Positions 27,324 to 34,868 of a stretch of 64,000 bases of DNA are shown here, in pieces. The translations under genes and the position numbers were made by a program. Numbering within the stretch: the first letter of the stretch is position 1; every line of letters begins with the position of its first letter. The notes below the pieces were generated by a model that saw only the letters and a program-made list of their open reading frames with translations, had not been told where the DNA came from and made no database searches. Source of the DNA: Ravibacter sp964562455 (GTDB lineage Bacteria > Bacteroidota > Bacteroidia > Cytophagales > Spirosomataceae); the NCBI GenBank assembly GCA_964562455.1, contig CAZLTN010000004.1, positions 1-64,000 on the forward strand. Reading direction: 5' to 3'.

Positions 27324-27715
27324 AGGCCTGACTTTAAGCAAATAAATACACAACGCCGCTAGGATATAATTTTTATTTATATTAAATTCGCTTCTATTAC
27401 ATAGATAACTATTTTAACCGATCGCCATACTATTTTATTTTGGCAGCATAACAAACCGGACTGCCGATCGTCCGAAACCCGGATGGACACATCTGAAACC
27501 CGGATAATTATTTTTTCAGATCCGGTATTAAAATTTTATCTTGCATTAAGGTTTTTTTTTACTGAATTTTACACCCGGATTGAACGATAAGCCGTTTCAT
27601 CCTTTGATATAGACAGTGTTGTGGCTACTACGCCGCATTGAAGATAAAGTATAGTATGTATAGTTGGAGTCCGCCATATGGTTTTACCGTGTGGCGGCTT
27701 TGTTTTACCCTATCT
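27324..27715. other. 391-bp gap with no gene; one strong hairpin near the end
   Basis: AT-rich, with poly-T and poly-A runs and no supportable reading frame. The only clear structure is the + strand hairpin at 27671-27706. The segment before it could hold a small RNA, but I see no convincing promoter. Confidence 0.6.
27671..27706 (+). terminator. Strong + strand hairpin with U-rich tail
   Basis: CCGCCATATGGT pairs with ACCGTGTGGCGG across a three-base TTT loop: 12 pairs, two of them G-U in the + strand RNA. The minus-strand RNA would have two A-C mismatches instead, so the + strand is favoured. CTTTGTTTT follows. The nearest + strand gene ends about 350 bp upstream, so it may end an unannotated small RNA. 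Confidence 0.6.
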
Positions 27716-28762
27716 TCAGTTGCCTGTCGCCGGCACACCGGACGCCGCAACCGTCGAACCCCGGACAACAAGCCAATGAGGGAGGACGATTTTTTCAGGT
27801 CCGTTTGAGGGTGATACCTGAGCGAGCCTTTTAATCAACGCATTAAGGGCCGTTTCCCCTACCAGGACGCCGGAATAGCGAACAGTGGTAAGCTGCGGAT
27901 CGATAAACTGAGAAACGGGATCGTCATTGAAGCCCACAACCGCTATGTCGCCGGGAACTTTATAACCGCGCTCTTTAAAAGCCTTGATAAAACTTACTGC
28001 GCACAAATCGTTCGCGATAAATATACCGTCAGGCCTTTTTTTCTCTTTATGAAGGAATGAAGCCAGCTCAGTACCTGCTGCTTCGCTGAGATCCTTTACC
28101 TGCAGCAGGCTGTCCGAAAATGCCACTCCGCCCTCATTCAGGGCACAAAGATAACCCTGGTATCTGTCGGCGTATACGTTCCGCTTCAGATCTCCCGTTA
28201 CATGCATGATGCGCCGGCAACCATTTTCAATCAAATGCCGGGTAGCTTCCCTCCCAGCCTCAAAGTTGTCGATCACCACGCTATCGACCCCGAAAGCATC
28301 ATCAGGCACCCTGTCGAAGAACAGTACCGGTATTTTCCTCTCAATGAACCGTTTAAAATGAGAATAATCGGTGGTATCATAAGCCAGCGAGATCAAAAGG
28401 CCGTCGACACGGCTGTTGAACATCGTCAGGGCGTTGGCCACTTCCTTTTGCATCGACTCGAGCGATTGCGTAATAAGAAGATTGTAACCGGCTTCGTTGG
28501 CAACCCGCTCCATCCCGGAAAGCACTCCCGACATAAAATTACTGTTGAGGCGCGGTACGATAACGCCCAGCGTATTGGTTTTCTTTCTCCGGAGATTGCT
28601 GGCAAAAGAGTTGAAGCGGTATCCCATCTCCTCAGCCTTCTTTCCGACAAGCTTTTTTGTATTCTCATGGATAGCCGGATGGTCCTTCAAGGCCCTGCTT
28701 ACCGTAGCAGCAGATAGCCCCAGGGCTTCTGCAATATCATATATAGTGGTTTCCCGAAACAT
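27716..28762 (-). CDS. LacI-family transcriptional regulator
   Basis: 348 aa. The N-terminal LacI helix-turn-helix reads TIYDIAEALGLSAATVSRALKDHP (residues about 5-28) followed by the hinge helix region YRFNSFASNLRRKKTNTLGVIVP. The rest is a periplasmic-binding-protein-like ligand domain (FFDRVPDDAFGVDSVVIDNFEAGREATRHLIENG, PDGIFIANDLCAVSFIKAF). It is divergent from uxuA, with a palindromic operator of LacI type between them (28838-28851). It is most likely the local repressor of the hexuronate operon, releasing DNA when a sugar-acid intermediate binds. Confidence 0.93.
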   Translation of the reverse strand: MFRETTIYDIAEALGLSAATVSRALKDHPAIHENTKKLVGKKAEEMGYRFNSFASNLRRKKTNTLGVIVPRLNSNFMSGVLSGMERVANEAGYNLLITQSLESMQKEVANALTMFNSRVDGLLISLAYDTTDYSHFKRFIERKIPVLFFDRVPDDAFGVDSVVIDNFEAGREATRHLIENGCRRIMHVTGDLKRNVYADRYQGYLCALNEGGVAFSDSLLQVKDLSEAAGTELASFLHKEKKRPDGIFIANDLCAVSFIKAFKERGYKVPGDIAVVGFNDDPVSQFIDPQLTTVRYSGVLVGETALNALIKRLAQVSPSNGPEKIVLPHWLVVRGSTVAASGVPATGN

Positions 28763-28837
28763 AATACTATAGGAATAAGGCCAAAACTAGCAAAGCTCCC
28801 TGAGAAAATAGAGGATTAATTCAGGAAATTATTTTAA

Positions 28838-28851
28838 TGCAATCGGTTGCA
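28838..28851. promoter_or_regulatory. LacI-type palindromic operator
   Basis: TGCAATCGGTTGCA fits the TGCAAnCGnTTGCA pattern: 5-bp arms TGCAA/TTGCA around a central CG. It lies between the divergent regulator and uxuA, and overlaps the -33 element of the uxuA promoter, so bound regulator would block transcription. Confidence 0.75.
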
Positions 28852-28877
28852 ATGACTAAAAAAAAGAATAATATTTG
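28846..28877 (+). promoter_or_regulatory. Bacteroidota-type promoter of the uxuA operon
   Basis: GTTG at 28846-28849 (-33 element) and AATATTTG at 28870-28877 (one mismatch to TAnnTTTG, -7 element) are 20 bp apart, the usual spacing for the Bacteroidota primary sigma factor. The ATG lies 38 bp past the -7 element. Confidence 0.55.
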
Positions 28878-28914
28878 TGCTTATTACAGCTTTTTAACTG
28901 TCACATTATAATAG

Positions 28915-30117
28915 ATGAAGCATACCATGAGGTGGTTCGGCCCTGGCGATCCTGTTTCGCTAATGGATATCAGGCAGGCCGGATGCCGCGGAGTTGTCAC
29001 TGCCCTGCACCAGATCCCGGTGGGTACTACCTGGCAGCCGGCGGAAATCGAAAAGCGGAAACAACTGGTCGAAACCGGCAACTCTGTTTACACGCCTCTT
29101 CGTTGGGACGTCGTCGAAAGCCTGCCTGTTCATGAAGATATCAAAAAGGGGAGACCGGCCGGGAAAACCTTAATCGATCATTATATACAGTCGCTCCGAA
29201 ACCTGGCAGGTTCAGGTATCCGGACGGTATGCTACAATTTTATGCCTGTGCTGGACTGGTCGAGGACAGACGTCAGCTACGAAATGCCCGACGGTTCAAA
29301 GACGCTGCGTTACATAAGGGCTGATTTTGCGCTTTTTGATCTTTACATCCTCAAACGGCCCGACGCTGAGAAAGACTATGACCAGGCCACCCTTGAAGCT
29401 GCGTACAACAGGTGGAGATTTGCTACCAGGCACGAAACCGATAAGCTTACCGATACCGTACTGCTCGGCCTGCCCGGATCGGAGGAAAAATTCGAGCTGT
29501 CAGGGTTTCAGGCGCTGCTCGACGAATACCGGGATATAGGAGAATCGGGCCTGCGTGAGAACCTGTATCATTTCCTGAAAGAAATAGGCCCTGCTGCGAG
29601 TGAAGCCGGGGTCAATTTATGCATTCACCCCGACGATCCGCCCCGTCCGCTCCTGGGGCTGCCCAGGGTAGTAAGCACAGCTTCGGATATTACAAGATTA
29701 TTTGAAGCATACCCTTACTCATCCAACGGGCTTACCTTCTGTACGGGCTCTCTGGGCGTACGTCCGGATAACAACCTTCAGCAAATGGCAGAAAACTTTG
29801 CCGACCGCATTCATTTCGTTCATCTGAGAAGCACGTTGCGGGAACAAAATCCTGCCGATTTTCATGAGGCGCCCCATCTCGGGGGCGATGTCGACATGTA
29901 TGCAGTTGTAAAAACCCTGAAAAAAGAGGAACAGAGACGAAATGAAACAGGATCTCAAAATCCTGATATACCCATGAGGCCCGATCACGGCTTCCAGATG
30001 CTTGATGATCTCCGGAAGACTACATACCCCGGCTATTCTGCTATCGGCAGGCTTAAAGGACTTGCAGAATTGCGGGGGCTGGAGCTTGCCGTCGGAAAAG
30101 AACTCTCTTCTTATTAA
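28915..30117 (+). CDS. uxuA: Mannonate dehydratase UxuA
   Basis: 400 aa, full length for UxuA. It dehydrates D-mannonate to 2-keto-3-deoxygluconate in glucuronate catabolism. The family start is MKHTMRWFGPGDPVSLMDIRQAGCRGVVTALHQIP, with metal/active-site stretches NFMPVLDWSRTDV, NLCIHPDDPPRPLLGLPR, FCTGSLGV and FVHLRS, and MRPDHGFQMLDD near the end. It is the first gene of a plus-strand operon (SDR, ThuA, Gfo/Idh) controlled by the operator at 28838. Confidence 0.96.
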   Translation: MKHTMRWFGPGDPVSLMDIRQAGCRGVVTALHQIPVGTTWQPAEIEKRKQLVETGNSVYTPLRWDVVESLPVHEDIKKGRPAGKTLIDHYIQSLRNLAGSGIRTVCYNFMPVLDWSRTDVSYEMPDGSKTLRYIRADFALFDLYILKRPDAEKDYDQATLEAAYNRWRFATRHETDKLTDTVLLGLPGSEEKFELSGFQALLDEYRDIGESGLRENLYHFLKEIGPAASEAGVNLCIHPDDPPRPLLGLPRVVSTASDITRLFEAYPYSSNGLTFCTGSLGVRPDNNLQQMAENFADRIHFVHLRSTLREQNPADFHEAPHLGGDVDMYAVVKTLKKEEQRRNETGSQNPDIPMRPDHGFQMLDDLRKTTYPGYSAIGRLKGLAELRGLELAVGKELSSY

Positions 30118-30131
30118 AATAACCATTCATA

Positions 30132-30923
30132 ATGTCAGACCAAAAACACTCTTTAATTAACGACACACTCCCTGTATTTTCCCTGGAAGGACAATTGACT
30201 GTTATTACCGGTGGCGGAAGCGGCATCGGATTCCATATAGCCCGGTGTATGATCGCCGCCGGCGCCCGGGTAATCATTACCGGTCGCCGGGAAGAAGTAT
30301 TGAAAGAAGCCGTAGCCGATTTGGGAGATAGAGCCGGCTATATAGTCAACGATGTAACAGATACGGGGGGCTTACCAGGTTTGATAGACAGGATAGAGAA
30401 AGAGGAAGGTCCGATAGCCACTCTCGTCAACAATGCCGGCATCAACATGAAAAAACCGATCTGGGAGGTGACAGACAGCGATTTTGACAAAATACTGCAG
30501 ACCAACCTGAATGCTGTTTTCTCGCTGACCCGGGAGTGCGGAAAGCGGATGAAAGAGCGAAAGGCAGGCTCCGTCATTATGCTTTCTTCTATGGCTGCGC
30601 TTTATGGAATTGACAGGGTCGTTGCCTACTCGGCTTCCAAATCTGCAATAGGCGGAATGGTAAAAGCAATGGCCACCGAATTTTCGCCTTTCAACATCCG
30701 CGTCAATGCGATAGCTCCCGGATTTATAGAAACGCCTATGATGCTGACCGCCATGAACGGCGACCCTTCCAGGAGGGACAAAGCCCTGGACCGTACACCT
30801 ATGGGTACCTGGGGAAAACCGGAGGATATCGGGTGGGCGGCAGTATACCTGGCGTCGCCGGCTTCAAAGTTCGTTACCGGCATCACATTACCCGTCGACG
30901 GGGGCAATTCAATAGGGTTTTAG
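30132..30923 (+). CDS. SDR-family oxidoreductase, probable fructuronate/mannonate oxidoreductase
   Basis: 263 aa classical SDR. Cofactor loop TGGGSGIGFHIARCM (about residues 22-36), NNAGINMKKP, catalytic Ser in MLSSMAALYG, Tyr/Lys in YSASKSAIGGMVKAMA, and tail ASPASKFVTGITLPVDGG. It begins 14 bp after uxuA. In many Bacteroidota an SDR in this position takes the place of UxuB and interconverts fructuronate and mannonate; that role is inferred from context, and gluconate 5-dehydrogenase-like activity is the main alternative. Confidence 0.88.
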   Translation: MSDQKHSLINDTLPVFSLEGQLTVITGGGSGIGFHIARCMIAAGARVIITGRREEVLKEAVADLGDRAGYIVNDVTDTGGLPGLIDRIEKEEGPIATLVNNAGINMKKPIWEVTDSDFDKILQTNLNAVFSLTRECGKRMKERKAGSVIMLSSMAALYGIDRVVAYSASKSAIGGMVKAMATEFSPFNIRVNAIAPGFIETPMMLTAMNGDPSRRDKALDRTPMGTWGKPEDIGWAAVYLASPASKFVTGITLPVDGGNSIGF

Positions 30924-30951
30924 AGAGATACGAAGCTAAATAGATCAGATT

Positions 30952-31788
30952 ATGTTCAGACGCAAGACAACTTTCATGATGCTCGGGCTGTTGTTATTCA
31001 TGACAATTCCCTATGCGTATTCGCAGAAAGTTAAATGGAATAAAGTAAAGATACTTTTTTACACTAAAAACGGCCAGGGGTTCGTTCACGACAACATCCC
31101 GAATTCCATCCAGGCCATCAAAGAATTGAGCAGCGAATACGGGTTCAAAGTTGATGCTACGGACGATCCAGGGGTATTTACAGATGACAATCTAAGGCAA
31201 TACGATGCCATTGTTTTTTCTAACACCAATAACAACGTATTCGATACCGATGCCCAGCGGGTAGCCTTTATGAGGTATATCCAGGCCGGCGGAGGATTTG
31301 CAGGGATACACTCGGCATCAGGCACAGAACGTAAATGGCGGTGGTTTAAGCAGCTTCTCGGGGCTACTTTTTACTGGCACGACAAATTCCAGCCTTTCGA
31401 CGTATTGATCCTGGACGAGCACCACCCTTCCGTAAAGCACCTTCCCAATAAGTGGAACCGGTCCGGAGGCGATGAATTTTACTTTTTGAAAGAAATGGGT
31501 GTCAATCTCCGGATCATAGCGGTAAACGACGCCACAACGCTCCAGGGAGAAAACCCGAAACGCCTGGATACTTTCGGCGACGTGTTTCCTTCGGTATGGT
31601 GCCAGGAGTTCGACGGCGGAAGATCATGGTACACTTCCCTGGGCCACGATAAGAAGGATTATCTGAATCCCGAGTTCAGAAAGCATATTATGGGAGGCAT
31701 CGAATGGGCCATAGGAAAACAAAAGCCGCGCGACTACCGAAAGGCTTATGCCGCTACCCCGCTCGATCCCGTAAAAAAAAGTAAATAG
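30952..31788 (+). CDS. ThuA domain-containing secreted protein
   Basis: 278 aa. A signal peptide (MLGLLLFMTIPYAYSQ, cleavage after about residue 24) precedes a class-I-glutamine-amidotransferase-like ThuA fold: KILFYTKNGQGFVHDNIPNSIQAI, YDAIVFSNTNN, GFAGIHSASG, LGHDKKDYLNPEFRKHIMGGIEWA. The Cys of true amidotransferases is replaced (GIHSASG), as in other ThuA proteins. The biochemical role is unsettled; ThuA genes accompany Gfo/Idh and 3-keto-sugar enzymes. It is followed at 34 bp by an exported Gfo/Idh gene. Confidence 0.9.
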   Translation: MFRRKTTFMMLGLLLFMTIPYAYSQKVKWNKVKILFYTKNGQGFVHDNIPNSIQAIKELSSEYGFKVDATDDPGVFTDDNLRQYDAIVFSNTNNNVFDTDAQRVAFMRYIQAGGGFAGIHSASGTERKWRWFKQLLGATFYWHDKFQPFDVLILDEHHPSVKHLPNKWNRSGGDEFYFLKEMGVNLRIIAVNDATTLQGENPKRLDTFGDVFPSVWCQEFDGGRSWYTSLGHDKKDYLNPEFRKHIMGGIEWAIGKQKPRDYRKAYAATPLDPVKKSK

Positions 31789-31822
31789 TTCATAAACAAC
31801 AACTTAATACCTATTCATTCGG

Positions 31823-33238
31823 ATGAAACAGCATAGCAGAAGATCGTTTCTCAAACAAGCGGGTATCGGAACTACCGGCATACTGGCTGCGTCAGCATTC
31901 CCTGCTATAGTTCCGGCGTCGGTTTTCGGGAAAAATGCACCCAGCAACCGTATCAATATCGGCCAGATAGGATTTGGCCGGATAGGGCGCTCACACGACC
32001 TGCCGGAGATCCTGAAAAATGACATTGCACACGTGATGGCGGTCGCCGACGTGGATAGAAATCGTGCAGGGATGGGAAAACAATGGATCGAGGCCCAATA
32101 CGCAAAAAAGACCGGGAAAGCCAACTACGTTAATGTTAAAACCTATGCGGATTACCATGACATGCTCTCCAGCAAGGAGATTGATGCGGTGGTAATCAGC
32201 ACTCCCGACCATTGGCATGCACAGCCTGCCATGGAGGCAGCTCTCGCAGGCAAACACATTTACATGCAAAAACCGACTTCGCTTACGATAAAAGAAGGGC
32301 GCCAGATGAGCGACGCCGTAAGAAAATCGGGAGTAGTGTTTCAATTGGGCAGTCAGCAAAGATCCGTCAGCCCATGGCCCCAATTCAAACGTACATGCGA
32401 GCTGGTAAGAAACGGGCGGATAGGAGAATTAAAGAAAGTATACGTCGGGCTTCCCGGCGATCCTCCCGGTGGGAGCCTTGAAAGAATGCCGGTTCCCAAC
32501 GGCCTGGACTACGATTTCTGGCTGGGTTCAACGCCGGAAGTCTACTATACCCTGGACCGTGTCCACTCGCAAACGAACCTCGATGACCGGCCGGGATGGC
32601 TTAGATGTGAGCAATTCGGCGCGGGAATGATCACCGGATGGGGATCCCACCACATCGACATCGCACATTGGGGAATGGGAACCGAGCTTACGGGACCCGT
32701 GGAGGTAGAAGGCACCGCCTCTTTCCCTACGTCAGGCTTATGGAATGTACACGGAGATTTTAAAGTAACGGCCCGGTATGCAAACGGCGTCGTGATGGAA
32801 ATGGGTGGAGACAATCCGAACGGGGTTAAGTTTGAAGGAACCGACGGCTGGATCTTTGTATCGAGAGGGAATGTCGGCGTAACCGCCTCCGACCCTTCCG
32901 CTGCCGCAAATAGCAAGGAGGAGAACAAAGCATTTTATGCGAGCGATCCGAAAATACTGGGGTCGGTAATAGGACAAAATGAAATACATCTCTACGAAAG
33001 CCCCGAGCAGCACCGCAACTGGCTGGAATCGATCCGGGATAAGAAAGAGACTATCAGCCCCGCCGAAGTCGCGCACAGATCCTGCTCGGCCTGCCTGGTA
33101 GCTCATACCGCCATGAAGCTTCAGCGCAAACTGCGGTGGGACCCGGAAAAAGAAGAATTTATCAATGATGCCGAAGCTAATGCTACACTTTCGCGCCCGC
33201 AGAGAGGGAAGTACGGAACGAATAATGTAAAGGTATAA
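31823..33238 (+). CDS. Exported Gfo/Idh/MocA-family oxidoreductase (Tat signal)
   Basis: 471 aa. The twin-arginine signal SRRSFLKQAGIGTTGILAASAFPAIVP occupies about residues 5-31. Then come the NAD-binding motif GQIGFGRIGRSH, the catalytic Lys block HIYMQKPTSLTIKEG, and the Gfo/Idh C-terminal domain (MITGWGSHHIDIAHWGMGTELTGPVEVEG). Tat export allows a cofactor-loaded dehydrogenase to act in the periplasm, as in glucose-fructose oxidoreductase and related 3-keto-glycoside-forming enzymes. It is the last gene of the uxuA operon and is followed by a strong terminator. Confidence 0.92.
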   Translation: MKQHSRRSFLKQAGIGTTGILAASAFPAIVPASVFGKNAPSNRINIGQIGFGRIGRSHDLPEILKNDIAHVMAVADVDRNRAGMGKQWIEAQYAKKTGKANYVNVKTYADYHDMLSSKEIDAVVISTPDHWHAQPAMEAALAGKHIYMQKPTSLTIKEGRQMSDAVRKSGVVFQLGSQQRSVSPWPQFKRTCELVRNGRIGELKKVYVGLPGDPPGGSLERMPVPNGLDYDFWLGSTPEVYYTLDRVHSQTNLDDRPGWLRCEQFGAGMITGWGSHHIDIAHWGMGTELTGPVEVEGTASFPTSGLWNVHGDFKVTARYANGVVMEMGGDNPNGVKFEGTDGWIFVSRGNVGVTASDPSAAANSKEENKAFYASDPKILGSVIGQNEIHLYESPEQHRNWLESIRDKKETISPAEVAHRSCSACLVAHTAMKLQRKLRWDPEKEEFINDAEANATLSRPQRGKYGTNNVKV

Positions 33239-33243
33239 GAGGG

Positions 33244-33269
33244 GGGGTGTCTTTCTTTTTAGACACCCC
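33244..33269. terminator. Bidirectional terminator between convergent genes
   Basis: GGGGTGTCT (33244-33252) pairs perfectly with AGACACCCC (33261-33269) across a T-rich loop. It fills the 31-bp gap between the Gfo/Idh stop and the stop of the convergent TonB-like gene, so it can serve both strands. Confidence 0.75.
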
Positions 33270-34715
33270 TCATTCAAGCTGAAAGGCGACAGGGATACTG
33301 TATGCAGACCGAACGGGGATCCCCCGGTTCTGCCCGGCAATCCATTTCCCGGAGCTGAGCATAATTACCCTAACAGCTTCTGCATCCAGTAAAGGCCCGG
33401 CGCTGCGGATAATCTCTACATTGCCGATATTTCCGCCGGGTTCAACCACAATCGACAAAACCACACGCCCCTGTATCCTGTTCCTCGATGCCTCGGCAGG
33501 ATACCGGATATTTGATGCCAAAAACCTGTAAAAATCCCTCATAGCACCGTTGTACCGGGGTTGCATCACATGATGCGTATATTGAAATTCTTTCCCGTCC
33601 AATAAACTCTTCCCGCGGACCAGCTTCCCTTCATCATACAATTCTTCAAAACGCAATGTGCCGTCGGGGTGAAACGACCGCCAGGTACCTACCCGATAAC
33701 CGTTCCTGACTTCACCTTCACCCCATATGTGGTTGCCGCCGGAAACATGCCCGTTCCCCTTTGCCACCTGTTGAACGCCAGAGCTGTCAAAAACCTGTAT
33801 AATCTTCTCGATGCTTGTACTGTCGTTGATTTTTTGGGTATAATACTTCTCTTTCAGAATAGAATTGGGATACCAGCTTATCGTCTGGCTAATTACATCA
33901 CTTTCCAGGATGGTCACTTTTGCCGTACGGCCCGAAGCGTAGCTCACTTTCGAAAAAAGGCCCGGCAAAAGCTCTCTGACGATTCTTCCGTCGGACGTTA
34001 TAATGTATTCCGGCAAACCGGTTTCGAAAGGATCGAGCCCCACCTTGACGATGAACGCATCCGATGGATCGACAAACTGTCCCAACTGTTCCTCTTCTAC
34101 TCCCAGAAGTAGCGACAGCATGCCGCTTTCAACAGCCATACGGGTAGTTCCCAAATCCTGTTGGGCCGACCACCGGCCTTTTGTCCGCGTGCTGAACCGG
34201 ACCTGTCCTACAGGAACCCCATTTTGATCGACCGTCACCCGGATCCGGTACATTGCCTCATTTTCCTCTTTTACTTTCTTATATTTTCCGTCAAACAAAA
34301 AATCGAACTCATAAGTGTCCTTATGAAAGCTGTCCAGTTCGCCGGCTCCGAAGCCCAGCGAATAGCTAAACCATTGCCTGACAGGCTTGCCGTCCTTCTC
34401 AGCAGGCTTCCATCCTCCAAAAGTTCCGAAAACACGCAGCGTCTCTTTATCCGATTCTTTATTGAGACTCCTGACAATTTCCAGCGAAGAGGTCGACCCG
34501 TCGGGTTCGACTACTCCTTTTATCTCTACTTTTCCCTGTGTGCCTTCAACCCTGTTCGCGAAGGGTGCCCTGACATTATGGGTCAAAAATTCAGAAAGCA
34601 TGGTCTGGCCGCCCATAGGCTCCGCAGGTTTGTCTACCTGGTCTTTTTGAAATATCTCCTGTCCCCGGGCGGAGACTGCCGTGATCAGCAGCAACAAGCA
34701 AAATTGTTTAAGCAT
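33270..34715 (-). CDS. Periplasmic TonB-like protein with two TonB C-terminal domains
   Basis: 481 aa. The N-terminus (MLKQFCLLLLITAVSARGQE) looks like a cleavable signal peptide, not the TonB inner-membrane anchor. Residues about 38-115 form one TonB-C-type fold (NRVEGTQGKVEIKGVVEPDGSTSSLEIVRSL). Around 330-360 is a MORN-like stretch (GEGEVRNGYRVGTWRSFHPDGTLRFEELYDEGKLV). The C-terminal about 90 residues form a second TonB-C domain (IQGRVVLSIVVEPGGNIGNVEIIRSAGPLLDAEAVRVI). There is no Pro-rich spanning region and no ExbB/ExbD gene nearby, so it is unlikely to be a classical energy transducer. Confidence 0.8.
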   Translation of the reverse strand: MLKQFCLLLLITAVSARGQEIFQKDQVDKPAEPMGGQTMLSEFLTHNVRAPFANRVEGTQGKVEIKGVVEPDGSTSSLEIVRSLNKESDKETLRVFGTFGGWKPAEKDGKPVRQWFSYSLGFGAGELDSFHKDTYEFDFLFDGKYKKVKEENEAMYRIRVTVDQNGVPVGQVRFSTRTKGRWSAQQDLGTTRMAVESGMLSLLLGVEEEQLGQFVDPSDAFIVKVGLDPFETGLPEYIITSDGRIVRELLPGLFSKVSYASGRTAKVTILESDVISQTISWYPNSILKEKYYTQKINDSTSIEKIIQVFDSSGVQQVAKGNGHVSGGNHIWGEGEVRNGYRVGTWRSFHPDGTLRFEELYDEGKLVRGKSLLDGKEFQYTHHVMQPRYNGAMRDFYRFLASNIRYPAEASRNRIQGRVVLSIVVEPGGNIGNVEIIRSAGPLLDAEAVRVIMLSSGKWIAGQNRGIPVRSAYSIPVAFQLE

Positions 34716-34868
34716 AGCGATAAAAAATCCTTACCTTTTTTCGAAAAAAACAATATTCAGCGTACCATTGTTAAAGCGATTAAGTCGCGCAGATCAAATA
34801 GCCTGCCATATTGCTGGCTGGCCAATTATTACAATAATAAAAAAAACCTCAAGATTTGAGTCAGAAAA

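Noticed and set aside
28915..30117. Frameshift or pseudogene in uxuA near the G6 run region of the following SDR
   Set aside because: Both genes read through at full length with all motifs; the run of six G is in frame.
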